NCBI GenBank assembly: GCA_044464765.1
Contig: JBIQKZ010000019.1
Location: 1-64,000 of the forward strand
DNA: 64,000 nucleotides
Direction of reading: 5' to 3'
Source: JBIQKZ01 sp044464765
GTDB taxonomy: Bacteria; Pseudomonadota; Gammaproteobacteria; Burkholderiales; Burkholderiaceae_B
Part shown: one piece after another, positions 34,003 through 42,797 of the stretch
How positions within the stretch are numbered: position 1 is the stretch's first letter
Layout: each line of letters opens with the position of its first letter
Notes under the pieces: model-generated
Seen by the model: the letters and a program-made list of their open reading frames with translations, nothing else
Databases searched by the model: none
What the model was told of the DNA's origin: nothing
Position numbers and translations under genes: made by a program

Positions 34003-36249
34003 CTAGGCCAGACCGTTGGACCGAAATGGACGAGCAGAATTGCCGAGGACCGTCATGCTGCTCAGAAGCATGGCGACGGCGGCTGCACCGGGGGCGACGC
34101 CGATATGCAAGAACAACGCAACGATTGCAACGTTGTAGATGATTGAGAAAAAGAGGTTTTGATGGATTCGCCGCATGATTTGGCGGGCCATTCGACGTGC
34201 CAGGACCACTTGACTCAAGCCGCCTTGCGTGATCACCACACCTGACGCTGAGACGGCGATAGCATTTGCGCCATTAATGGCCACGCCACAGTCGGCCGCA
34301 GCCAGGACGAGCGAGTCGTTGATGCCGTCACCGACAAAAACAGTGTTACGTCCATGTTCCTGAAGGATTCGCACTTTGTCGTCCGGCTTGCTGGCTGCGT
34401 GAACGTGTTGCGGCGCAAAGCCGAGTTTTCCACCCACCCAGTTTGCTGCCATGGCGTGATCGCCTGTTACCAGCAGAGTTCGACAGCCTTCTTTACGCAG
34501 GAAGTCCAAGGACACCAGCGAATCGGCTCGAATGCTGTCTTGCAGGTCGATTTGCCCTTCCCATCGCCCGTTACGGGAAATGTGCACTGTGGCGCTTGGT
34601 GCTGGGCCTGTTGCTGGATTAGCGGCTGCTTCCCCCTTCTCGGTGCAGCGCACACCCTGCCGCTCCAGCCATTTGGCGGCTCCGATCAGCCATGTCGCCC
34701 CATCGGGCGCGATATAACGCACGCCGGCCGGATGCCGCTCCACAAGGGGCGTCAGGGGCAGATCTTCGATTCCACGAGAACGGGCATGCTGGACGATGGC
34801 GTTGGCCACGGGATGGGCAACGCCTGTTTCCGCATTCGCGACGACTCGTAGGAGATCGTCGGGCGCCAGGTGCTCGCTTGTCAGGCGCGCCACTGTCAAT
34901 TGTCCCGTCGTGAGCGTTCCCGTCTTATCAAAGGCAAATGTGCGGCCTCGCGCCAGGGCTTCGACACTGGCGGGATCCCTGAACAGGATGCCGGTGCGCG
35001 AAGCGCGAGCACTGCCTGCCGAGAATGCCAGCGGCAGGGCAAGCCCGACGGCGCAGGGGCAAGCTGCGACGAGTACCGAGAGCGAGGCTAGTAATGCGTG
35101 GTCGACGGCCATACCCATCCACAGGTGGCGCGTCAGCGCAAGCAGCGATATAGCGCCAGCCACTGGAAGTAGCCATCGGGCAAATTGTTCGGCGAGTTTT
35201 GACGTCGAGGACTTCGCGCCGAACAGCTCAAGCATGCGCAGACCCAGTTTATCGGCATATCTTTCGCCTTGAGCCTTTTCCACCCGCAGCACTAACGGGG
35301 CCTGCAGATTCACCATGCCGGCATGCAGGTAGTCGCCGGCGCTGCGCTCCAGCGGCAGAGATTCTCCCGTCAGCAAAGACGCGTCTACCTGCGACGCGCC
35401 TTTTTCTATGAACCCATCGACAGGTATGCGTTCTCCAGCGAGCACGTAGACTAGAGAGCTCGTCTGAACCGACTCTAGCGCAACGATTTTTTTGTTTCCA
35501 TCAGGTTGGATGATGCGTGCCGTTTCCGGCATGAGCTGACGCAACGCATTGATCGCGACCATGTTGTGCTTGCGTGCCTGGATTTCGATCAACCGCCCCA
35601 CCAACAGGAAGGTAATGAGCATCGTGGCGGCATCGACGTATACGGCGGGCGAATTTCGAGAGAGGTTCCACAGCGACAGCAATAAGGAGCCCCAGACGCC
35701 GAGCGATATGAGGGCATCCATGCCGGGAACGCCGGCTCGCACGGTTTTCCAGCCCGCCCGATAAAAATCGAGGCCGCTGTATAGAACCACCGGCAGGCTG
35801 AAAATGGTTGCGGTCCAGCCTACCAGCAAGGCATCGATGCCGGCCACGGCCTCGATGCCAAAGTAAAGCATCCAGGACCCCAGCATGCTCCACATGCCGA
35901 AGAAGGCGGCAACGATCAACTGCAGCCGTATCCGCGATGCTTGTTTTTCCAGAGACAGGTTCACCTCGTTGTCGTCCAGCAGCGGCGACATTTCGTAGCC
36001 TAGGCCCTGCACCCGATCGAAAAGCTTTTGAAAGTCGAAGCGCGCCGGTTCCCACCGAACTAAGGCGGAGCCGGAGGTGAAGTTTACGTTGCTGTCCAGC
36101 ACTCCCGGCGCTTTGTCGATGACGCGCTGCACCGCCATGGCGCAACTGGCGCAGAACATGCCGCGGACGGAAAAAATCATGCGCCCGGCGGGGCGTAGGG
36201 ACTCCAGGTCCAATGTGTTGGCAGCAGTGGCCGTTGTCGTCGACTGCAT
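34003..36249 (-). CDS. Copper-translocating P-type ATPase (CcoI/CtpA-like)
   Basis: This 748-residue P1B ATPase has one N-terminal metal-binding domain with GMFCASCA (C33, C36), about eight membrane helices, the transport motif CPCAVGLALP (near 396), DKTGTLTTG (near 438), the HP motif AHPVAN and GDGINDS (near 638). CPC ATPases transport Cu(I). A gene beside ccoN and ccoO points to the CcoI/FixI role of loading copper into cbb3 oxidase, rather than copper resistance. ATG at 36249 has an AGGAGGG site ten bases upstream; the longer frame lacks one. It is 16 bp after the TsdA-like gene. Confidence 0.9.
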   Translation of the reverse strand: MQSTTTATAANTLDLESLRPAGRMIFSVRGMFCASCAMAVQRVIDKAPGVLDSNVNFTSGSALVRWEPARFDFQKLFDRVQGLGYEMSPLLDDNEVNLSLEKQASRIRLQLIVAAFFGMWSMLGSWMLYFGIEAVAGIDALLVGWTATIFSLPVVLYSGLDFYRAGWKTVRAGVPGMDALISLGVWGSLLLSLWNLSRNSPAVYVDAATMLITFLLVGRLIEIQARKHNMVAINALRQLMPETARIIQPDGNKKIVALESVQTSSLVYVLAGERIPVDGFIEKGASQVDASLLTGESLPLERSAGDYLHAGMVNLQAPLVLRVEKAQGERYADKLGLRMLELFGAKSSTSKLAEQFARWLLPVAGAISLLALTRHLWMGMAVDHALLASLSVLVAACPCAVGLALPLAFSAGSARASRTGILFRDPASVEALARGRTFAFDKTGTLTTGQLTVARLTSEHLAPDDLLRVVANAETGVAHPVANAIVQHARSRGIEDLPLTPLVERHPAGVRYIAPDGATWLIGAAKWLERQGVRCTEKGEAAANPATGPAPSATVHISRNGRWEGQIDLQDSIRADSLVSLDFLRKEGCRTLLVTGDHAMAANWVGGKLGFAPQHVHAASKPDDKVRILQEHGRNTVFVGDGINDSLVLAAADCGVAINGANAIAVSASGVVITQGGLSQVVLARRMARQIMRRIHQNLFFSIIYNVAIVALFLHIGVAPGAAAVAMLLSSMTVLGNSARPFRSNGLA

Positions 36250-36265
36250 GGCGTGATCAGCCCTC

Positions 36266-37363
36266 CTATTCCGTGCCCCCGCCGACGATCTTCCCATTCA
36301 CTTCTTTGCCATAGAAGCTTTCCTCTCCATCGTGGAATTCGACGCGCGCCTCTTCGAGGGTTCCGGTCTGACGGGGATCCTTGGGGCGTTCGTGGCTGTC
36401 GACGAAAGCAGCAACGTCCCAAGCTTCCTGGTCGGTCAGCGAGAATGGCTTGCCTAGCGGCATATTCGCCTTGATGAAGCCGGCAGCCGTATCGATGCGC
36501 GCCATGCCCGCGCCCCAGTTGTAGGAGTTCGGACCCCAGAGCGGCGGAAACACCACACCGCTGTCGGGATCTCGTTGGCCCTGGCCATCCGCGCCATGGC
36601 ACAGGGCGCAGTTCTGCGCGTAGACCGTCTGTCCGCGCATCACGTCGTAGTCTTCTTGGGGCTTTTTGAGCTTGGGATAGCCTGAACCGGGTAATTTCTC
36701 TCCCGTGGACGCACCATCGGCCATCCAATAGAAGTAGGTCGTCAGGTCGCGGTAGATGTCGCTCCCGGCTGGTGGAGGCTGGCCCGACGGCGAGCCCTGT
36801 GCATTCATTGAATACGTGAAGCAGCCCTTAATGCGGTCCTCAAGAGTGCTGATTGACTTTGTCTTGCTTCGGTACGCTGGATAACGCACATAGGCGCCCC
36901 ACATAGGAGCTGAGTTTTCTCGGCGTCCGGCATCAAGGTGACAATTGACGCAAGCGAGCGTATTGCCGACGTGGTCAGACACCATGGTCGACGGTTCCAT
37001 GAAGATGGCGCGGCCTCGCTTGATGGCGTCGCCGTAGGGACCGTCAGGAATGCTGTCCTCCAATGGGGGAGAGTAATAGCCATCGGCACCGACCGGCATG
37101 CCGGCTGTGGGTGCAGCCCTGTCTGCATTGTGTGTCTTGCGGTCGGACTCCATGGCTTCACGTGTGTAGACCTGGCTGCCGATCTGGGTAATGCCGCCTT
37201 TCTCGGAAGTGAAAGAGAGCGACATCAGGCCGCTGTCATGAATCAGGTAGCCGGCGCCGAACAACAGGATACCCAACCCCGCGCTCCAGGCTAGCCGTCG
37301 GGTGCCGGACAACCGCTTGGGAGTGCCGGATTCGTGTCGGTCCGAGGAATGGTTTTTTGTCAT
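36266..37363 (-). CDS. Dihaem cytochrome c, thiosulfate dehydrogenase (TsdA)-like
   Basis: This 365-residue protein has an N-terminal membrane anchor or signal (24-42) and two c-haem sites, CVNCH (138-142) and CALCH (252-256). Between them is IKGCFTYSMN with C181. TsdA enzymes have a Cys/His-ligated first haem with such a cysteine about 40 residues after the first CxxCH, and oxidise thiosulfate to tetrathionate. The match in haem spacing and in the RI-G-CF-SMN motif supports a TsdA-like enzyme, but substrate is not proven. It follows a dihaem cytochrome gene by 15 bp; tsdB-tsdA pairs are known in other bacteria. Confidence 0.75.
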   Translation of the reverse strand: MTKNHSSDRHESGTPKRLSGTRRLAWSAGLGILLFGAGYLIHDSGLMSLSFTSEKGGITQIGSQVYTREAMESDRKTHNADRAAPTAGMPVGADGYYSPPLEDSIPDGPYGDAIKRGRAIFMEPSTMVSDHVGNTLACVNCHLDAGRRENSAPMWGAYVRYPAYRSKTKSISTLEDRIKGCFTYSMNAQGSPSGQPPPAGSDIYRDLTTYFYWMADGASTGEKLPGSGYPKLKKPQEDYDVMRGQTVYAQNCALCHGADGQGQRDPDSGVVFPPLWGPNSYNWGAGMARIDTAAGFIKANMPLGKPFSLTDQEAWDVAAFVDSHERPKDPRQTGTLEEARVEFHDGEESFYGKEVNGKIVGGGTE

Positions 37364-37378
37364 CTTGGCTCTCTATGC

Positions 37379-38197
37379 TTAATTAGCGGCGCCGGTGCCC
37401 TGTCCCGGCAAGGACGCCGCGTAATTGGATACCGCATACAGATCCTGGTAGGACAGTCGGCTTGCGATGTCGTCCATCAAGGATTGCGGTGAGTTGTGCC
37501 GGTGACCGCCCTTCCATGCCGCCAACTGGCTGAACAGGTACTCGGGTTGTTGCGCAGCCAGGGGCGGGAAGGCTACGCCCACGCCTTGTCCCTGGTCCCC
37601 GTGACAGCTGACGCAGGCGGGCACGTCCAGTTTCCAATCGCCTTTTTCGAACAGCATGTGGCCTCTCTCCATGTCGGCATCGGAGTGCGGCAGCATCAAC
37701 TGGGGGGCAGGCAGACTCGCGTAGTAGGCAGTCACTTCAGCAATATCTTGAGCCGTTAGTTCGCGCGCCACGTAGTGCATGGATTCGTTGATGCGGTCTT
37801 CGGAAGCGAAGTCGCGTAACTGCTTGGCGAGGTAAGCTTCGTTCAGGCCGGCAAGGCGGGGAGTGTTGCCAGCACCTTCTCCTTGATCGCCATGGCACGA
37901 TGCACAGCTCCACACGCTTCCTCGGCCGGCATGGACCAGCTCGGGCGCATCCTGCGTCACTACGGGGGTAGGTACTGCGGGCGTTACCGGCGCGACTGGA
38001 CCGCTGGCGACCGTGTCGGGCGAGCCGGAGTCCGTCCATGGAGCCAGGTCGCTCAGATACATGCCGACGCCAGCGAGCGCCAAAGCAATCAGAACCGCAA
38101 GCAGGAAGATGGGAATCGGGCGGGGCGGCTCCCAGGGTTCGAACGTGGGGTCGATGTCGTCGACTCGGGGCATTGTCGAGTGGTGATTGGTTTTCAT
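37379..38197 (-). CDS. Membrane-anchored dihaem cytochrome c (c4/TsdB-like)
   Basis: This 272-residue protein has a cytosolic N-terminus, one membrane anchor (about 30-50), a Pro/Val/Thr-rich linker (56-82) and two c-haem domains with CASCH (98-102) and CVSCH (195-199). Both are followed by the GDQG pattern typical of cytochrome c4. ATG at 38197 has an AGGAAC site and lies 7 bp after the ccoO stop. It could receive electrons from the TsdA-like protein and pass them to the oxidase, taking the place of CcoP, which is not encoded here. Confidence 0.8.
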   Translation of the reverse strand: MKTNHHSTMPRVDDIDPTFEPWEPPRPIPIFLLAVLIALALAGVGMYLSDLAPWTDSGSPDTVASGPVAPVTPAVPTPVVTQDAPELVHAGRGSVWSCASCHGDQGEGAGNTPRLAGLNEAYLAKQLRDFASEDRINESMHYVARELTAQDIAEVTAYYASLPAPQLMLPHSDADMERGHMLFEKGDWKLDVPACVSCHGDQGQGVGVAFPPLAAQQPEYLFSQLAAWKGGHRHNSPQSLMDDIASRLSYQDLYAVSNYAASLPGQGTGAAN

Positions 38198-38204
38198 GGC
38201 GTTC

Positions 38205-38858
38205 CTAACCCGAATGTCCGTCCGCTGCCGCCGTTTCCGGACGGCGGTCATATCCGCGGTCTCTTTTCTGCAATTCCTCATGGCTGGCCGGATAGGTGCG
38301 ATCCAGGCTCAGCAGGTATTCGACGAGATCCAACGCTTCTTTGCGAGCCACGACCACCCGCCCGTCTGGCGGCTGGAACTGCGCGGGTAGACGCACCACG
38401 ACGTCGTCCCGCGCAGCTTCATCCTTCACTTCGAACATATAGGGGTACGAAGGCATGATGCTCCAGTCGAAGATGACGCGCGGCTGGTACAGGTGCGTCA
38501 GATGCCAGTCGCGGCTTTTCAGGCGTGCGCCGACATTGAGCAGGTCGGGGCCGGTACGCATGGTGCCCAGCAGGTGGGGCGTGTCGTAGAAATAGTCTCC
38601 CGGCGTCGAGGCGCGGCCCCAGCCGCGGGCGCCATCGAACAGTGTTTGACCCGTGGAACGGGGCTGCTGGCTGTGGCAATAGATACAGCCGTTGGCGACG
38701 TACTGTTGGCGCCCCAACAGCTGCTGCTCGGTGTAGGGCTGGAGCTGCGCTGGCGGTTGCGATGTGCGAAGCTGCCAAGCGGGCAGAATCACCAGCATTA
38801 GTGTGGCGAGCAGCAAGACGCCAATTGCGCCAATGAGAAGTGGCAAAAGTTTGTTCAT
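38205..38858 (-). CDS. ccoO: cbb3-type oxidase subunit II (CcoO-like)
   Basis: This 217-residue protein has one N-terminal membrane helix (7-27) and one c-haem site GCIYCHSQ (C58, C61, H62), with the axial-methionine region SIMPSYPYM. This matches FixO/CcoO, the monohaem subunit of cbb3 oxidases. It overlaps ccoN by 4 bp. Neither ccoP nor ccoQ follows; a dihaem cytochrome takes that position. Confidence 0.9.
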   Translation of the reverse strand: MNKLLPLLIGAIGVLLLATLMLVILPAWQLRTSQPPAQLQPYTEQQLLGRQQYVANGCIYCHSQQPRSTGQTLFDGARGWGRASTPGDYFYDTPHLLGTMRTGPDLLNVGARLKSRDWHLTHLYQPRVIFDWSIMPSYPYMFEVKDEAARDDVVVRLPAQFQPPDGRVVVARKEALDLVEYLLSLDRTYPASHEELQKRDRGYDRRPETAAADGHSG

Positions 38859-40450
38859 GACGCTTTCACAGGAGCGAACGTATCGACGGACTTGGTGCTC
38901 GATTCTTTTTTCAGTAGCAGCAAGGCGAAATGTGCGGCAAAGACGAAGTGGCCCAAGGTCATCAACGTGCCGCCGATGGAGCGGCCTTCAAGATAAGGAA
39001 TCATCGACCGGGTGATTTCGGCAAAGCTAGATCCTGGGTCCATCAACCCCATGCCTTGCAGGACGCCAGCGACGGTCAGTGAGACGAAGTAGATCGTGAA
39101 TCCGATCACCACCAGCCAGAAATGCGTTTGCACCAGCTTCGGGTAGGGCCAGCGCCGGCCAAGGATGTGCGGCATCATGTAATAGAGAGTGCCAAATAGC
39201 ACAAGCGAGACGAAGCCATAGGCGCCCAGGTGCGCGTGTCCGACGGTGTAATGGGTGAAGTGAGTGATCGAGTTGACCGAACGTATCGCCTCGATTGAGC
39301 CCTGGAAGGAAGAGAGGGTGTACATCAGCGCGCCGATCCATACGAACCGGAGCGACATTGACTGCTTGAACGCCCATATGTTGGTGGCGACAGTGACGTG
39401 CTGGTTGATCGCCACCGCGATCACCGGCACAAACATCATGATGCTGTGGACGACGGAAAGGGTTACAGCCCAGGTCGGGATCGGTCCGCCCATCAGGTGG
39501 TGGATACCGACCTGGCTGTAGAACAACGCCAGGCTCCAAAAACCGAGGAGCGAGACGTTGTATGAATACACCGGTTTGCCGATGATCTTGGGAATAATGT
39601 AGTAGGCCATTCCAACGCCCATTGGCGTCAGCCACAATCCCAGCACATTATGCGCGAACCACCAGTTCACCGTCGCCTGCTGGGCCCCGATGTGTAGGCC
39701 AGGAATGTTCGCCACCAGAAAGAGGAAAGGGAACCACACCATGCCGGCTAAGAAATACCAGCCGGATACATAGATGTGGCGTGATTTCCGACGAGCAGCG
39801 GTCTCAATCGCAGGCCAGGCAAGGAAGAAGCCCCCCAATGCAAGCACCAAGTCGATTTGCCAAGGGAACTCCAGCCACTCAATGCCATCCGACCAGCCGT
39901 TAGCGACGGCGATTGTTCCACCCAAAACACCCAGCGTCCAAAGAAAGGCCCCAAGATAGGCCATGTTGGGCCGTCGCAGCGGCGTGTGAAAGATTCGTGG
40001 CAACAGCCATAAAGCCACGCCGATGCCCGTGACCGAAAGCCAGCCATAGGCAACGATATTCAGATGTAGTGTGCGTGCACGGCCAAAAGTGATCTGTGCA
40101 ACATCTGAGAGCCAATCTGGCCAGTGCAGTTTCAAAGATGCAATGACGCCGAACGTCGAGCCTATCAGTAGCCAGAGAATGCCAGCTGTGATTAGAACCA
40201 GAACTGGGCCCTTCCCGGCGTGATCGATGCCAGCTCGCAATACGTCGAACCGATGTGATTCGGCCTCGTTCTTTTTACCAAAAGAGGCGCTGTCATCGGG
40301 ATGGCCGAGCTCTCCTTCCATGAAAATCGTGGAGGCTTCGGCTTTACCCACGAATATCAACTTATTGGCAACAGCCCAGACGAGAATGCCCAGCGCCACC
40401 AATGAAGCGACAAAGCTTGTCGCTAACAAAGTTCCCAGTATAGGTGTCAT
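38855..40450 (-). CDS. ccoN: cbb3-type oxidase subunit I (CcoN-like)
   Basis: This 531-residue catalytic subunit reduces oxygen with electrons from cytochrome c. Visible ligands: H129 (low-spin haem) in RTLHLNIVAYGW, H267 in WWFAHNVLG, H317 and H318 in YSQVGIHHL with Y311 six residues before H317, the cross-linked tyrosine position of cbb3 oxidases, and H405/H407 in TVGHAHLG. The tyrosine distinguishes it from NO reductase. The first ~60 residues add an extra membrane helix and the phrase FMEGELGHPDD, not present in ordinary CcoN. ATG at 40450. It is first gene of the minus-strand operon, divergent from the two-component system. Confidence 0.9.
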   Translation of the reverse strand: MTPILGTLLATSFVASLVALGILVWAVANKLIFVGKAEASTIFMEGELGHPDDSASFGKKNEAESHRFDVLRAGIDHAGKGPVLVLITAGILWLLIGSTFGVIASLKLHWPDWLSDVAQITFGRARTLHLNIVAYGWLSVTGIGVALWLLPRIFHTPLRRPNMAYLGAFLWTLGVLGGTIAVANGWSDGIEWLEFPWQIDLVLALGGFFLAWPAIETAARRKSRHIYVSGWYFLAGMVWFPFLFLVANIPGLHIGAQQATVNWWFAHNVLGLWLTPMGVGMAYYIIPKIIGKPVYSYNVSLLGFWSLALFYSQVGIHHLMGGPIPTWAVTLSVVHSIMMFVPVIAVAINQHVTVATNIWAFKQSMSLRFVWIGALMYTLSSFQGSIEAIRSVNSITHFTHYTVGHAHLGAYGFVSLVLFGTLYYMMPHILGRRWPYPKLVQTHFWLVVIGFTIYFVSLTVAGVLQGMGLMDPGSSFAEITRSMIPYLEGRSIGGTLMTLGHFVFAAHFALLLLKKESSTKSVDTFAPVKAS

Positions 40451-40573
40451 AGCATACGTGTCCGCTTCCAGTGGCAGCTGCGTTTGGTAGATTCGTAATC
40501 CGATGCCGCCACAGGAGGTACGCGGCAATCCAGATTAAAAGCAGCGAAATTGACGACACAATAAGTTGCCAGA

Positions 40574-40590
40574 ATTAAGGCAGTATTAAG
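40574..40590. promoter_or_regulatory. PmrA/QseB-like direct repeat upstream of regulator
   Basis: ATTAAG (40574-40579) is repeated at 40585-40590, an 11-bp period (N5 spacer). It lies between the divergent ccoN and response-regulator genes, about 100 bp upstream of the regulator start. PmrA/QseB-type regulators bind YTTAAK-N5-YTTAAK. Binding is inferred from the match. Confidence 0.5.
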
Positions 40591-40688
40591 AGGTGAGGAA
40601 CGGGTGAGCAAAGCCCGAAAGACTGTTAAGATTTTTGCTTGATAGAGAGTTCAGAGAATGTTTAGCGCCGGTACGCAAGGAGAATGAA

Positions 40689-41366
40689 ATGCATATTTTG
40701 CTCGTCGAAGACGATCTCCTCGTCGCGAGCGGTATCGTGGCGGGATTGAGATTGCATGGTCTGACGATCGACCATGTGAGCACGGCTAACTTGGCGGATG
40801 CTGCATTGGCGACGTCATACTTTGATGTATGCATCCTTGACCTTGGGTTGCCGGACGAAGACGGAATGGTGTTACTGCGCCGCTGGCGCGAAGAAGGTCG
40901 TGATCTTCCCGTTCTCGTGTTGACGGCACGTGACGCACTCAGTCACCGTGTGGAGGGGTTACTTGGAGGGGCCGACGATTACCTGGTTAAACCTTTCGAC
41001 TTGGATGAGTTGCAGGCTCGATTGCACGTACTGACGCGCCGGGTCGCAGGTCGTGTCACCGACTGCATGAATCACGGGGAACTGAAGTTCTGTTCGTCAA
41101 CAGGCCGAGTATGGCTAGCCGATAAGCCGGTTACGCTGGCACGCCGTGAGCTGTCATTGCTGCGCGCGTTGTTGCAGAATCCTCAGGCCATCCTTAGCAC
41201 AGAACAGCTTTGTGATAGCGTCTATGGTTACGAGCAGAACGTGGAAAGCAATGCGATCAACGTCCATATTTATCATTTGCGCCGCAAGCTTGGAAACAAT
41301 ATTGTCGAAACAGTGCGTGGACTCGGTTATAGGCTTGGCTCAACCGAGAAGGTAGCGGAAACATGA
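40689..41366 (+). CDS. OmpR/QseB-type response regulator
   Basis: This 225-residue regulator has a receiver domain with acidic residues E7, D8 and D9, phosphoacceptor D51 in CILDLGLPDEDG and lysine in DYLVKPFD, and a C-terminal winged helix (about 125-220, ending in VETVRGLGYRLG). ATG at 40689 gives the standard MHILLVEDD opening and follows an AAGGAGAATG stretch. The stop overlaps the kinase start by ATGA. It is divergent from ccoN and probably controls both ccoN and the dsbD operon. Confidence 0.93.
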   Translation: MHILLVEDDLLVASGIVAGLRLHGLTIDHVSTANLADAALATSYFDVCILDLGLPDEDGMVLLRRWREEGRDLPVLVLTARDALSHRVEGLLGGADDYLVKPFDLDELQARLHVLTRRVAGRVTDCMNHGELKFCSSTGRVWLADKPVTLARRELSLLRALLQNPQAILSTEQLCDSVYGYEQNVESNAINVHIYHLRRKLGNNIVETVRGLGYRLGSTEKVAET

Positions 41367-42721
41367 GTCTGCGGCTGCGCCTTCTGCTGTATATCGGTAT
41401 TTCGCTGACTGCGCTTTGGACTTTGGTGGCGACCTGGATGTTCATTGACGCCCGTCAGTCGTTAGGCCAGGCATTGGACAACCGTCTGGCGGCGTCGGCA
41501 CGAATGGTTGCCGGGCTGGTTTCTCAATTTCCCGAACCTCAAGATATTGCCGCAATGGGTGATAAGCCATTGGACGTCGTCGCCCGAGATGGGGTGGCGT
41601 GCGAAGTAAGCCTTGTGCGCAGCGAAGTCGTGATTGAAACCGTGGCACGTACGGCAGGCAGCCCTGAACTGATGCACGCTGATCCAGGCTTCAGCACCTA
41701 TACATACGGTAATAAGCGATGGCGCACTTATGTACTGCGGCAGGGCGATGTTCAGATCGCCACCGCCGACAGCATCGAGGTCAGAGAGGCATTGGTCAAA
41801 GAGTTGATCCTTTCGGCGGGGGTGCCGTTCGTTGTCGCCTTGTTTGGCACCCTGATCGTGCTGTGGTTGGGCATCACCCGTGGACTGGCGCCTGTAGAGC
41901 GTATCCGCAGCCTTCTGGCACGGCGCCGACCCGGCGACGATAGCCCGTTGCCGGAAGTGAAGGCCCCGATAGAGTTACAGCCGCTCTTGCATACGATTGA
42001 GCAACTTTTGGAAAGGCTGCAGGATGCAATCGTGCGAGAACGCCGATTCACCGATAGCGCTGCGCACGAATTGCGTACGCCACTTACCGGTGTGAAAACA
42101 CACATTCAAGTAGCGAAGCTTGCACTGCAACGGCGAGAGGAAAGAGCCACGATGGAAGCTGCGCTGACCAACGCAGACCAAGGGGTACAGCAGCTGCAAA
42201 ATATCCTTCAGCGTTTGCTTGATCTGGCGCGGTTAGAAGGCCATTCCATCGCGAAGGAAGCTAGCGACCCGATTGAGGCGGCATCCATTGCAATTGAGGC
42301 ATTGAAGCCAATGTACGGTGACTCTGTGGCTAGAATATCGGTACAAGGGGTTGACAGCTCGCGGTCGGTACGCGCTGCGCGGCCACTTCTAGTTGGGGCC
42401 ATCCAAAACCTAATTGATAATGCAATACGCTACGCACCCCCCGACACTCCCATTACAATTCGCCTGGAGCCGCAAAGCAATGGCACCATGCAAATTAGTG
42501 TGCTGGACGAAGGCGCTGGCCTGAATGCGCAAGAGCGGGTTCAAGCAGTTAATCGGTTTTGGCGTGGAGACCCCAAAATACCCGGCTACGGACTAGGCCT
42601 ATCTATTGTGAACGCGATTGCATGCCGACATGCGGGTGCATTCGAGCTTCTGGAACGCGATGGCGGCGGGCTGGAAGCGCGACTTACGCTTCCAATAGCG
42701 GACGATACTACGCTTTCTTGA
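41363..42721 (+). CDS. Sensor histidine kinase (QseC/PmrB-like)
   Basis: This 452-residue inner-membrane kinase has two membrane helices (about 8-28 and 148-168) around a ~120-residue periplasmic sensor. The H-box is AAHELRTPLTGVKTH (His near 233), the N-box NLIDNAIRYA (near 349) and the G-box GYGLGLSIVN. The periplasmic domain is of the QseC type; its signal is unknown. It overlaps the regulator by 4 bp. The context suggests redox, copper or sulfur sensing, without proof. Confidence 0.92.
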   Translation: MSLRLRLLLYIGISLTALWTLVATWMFIDARQSLGQALDNRLAASARMVAGLVSQFPEPQDIAAMGDKPLDVVARDGVACEVSLVRSEVVIETVARTAGSPELMHADPGFSTYTYGNKRWRTYVLRQGDVQIATADSIEVREALVKELILSAGVPFVVALFGTLIVLWLGITRGLAPVERIRSLLARRRPGDDSPLPEVKAPIELQPLLHTIEQLLERLQDAIVRERRFTDSAAHELRTPLTGVKTHIQVAKLALQRREERATMEAALTNADQGVQQLQNILQRLLDLARLEGHSIAKEASDPIEAASIAIEALKPMYGDSVARISVQGVDSSRSVRAARPLLVGAIQNLIDNAIRYAPPDTPITIRLEPQSNGTMQISVLDEGAGLNAQERVQAVNRFWRGDPKIPGYGLGLSIVNAIACRHAGAFELLERDGGGLEARLTLPIADDTTLS

Positions 42722-42735
42722 GTTTCCTGCGAAGC

Positions 42736-42752
42736 CTTAAGCTTCCCTTAAT
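42736..42752 (+). promoter_or_regulatory. PmrA-like box upstream of dsbD
   Basis: CTTAAG-N5-CTTAAT (42736-42752) fits YTTAAK-N5-YTTAAK exactly and lies about 45 bp upstream of the dsbD start. It has the same 11-bp period as the repeat upstream of the regulator at 40574. This links dsbD to the two-component system by inference. Confidence 0.55.
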
Positions 42753-42797
42753 CCTGCAGGTGCATGATCCACCTAAGTTTATCTGCAGGAGTTCAGC

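Noticed and set aside
38855..40450. Reading ccoN as a nitric oxide reductase NorB
   Set aside because: Y311 six residues before the H317-H318 pair is the cbb3 cross-linked tyrosine, and NorB lacks it; ccoO-type partner also fits.
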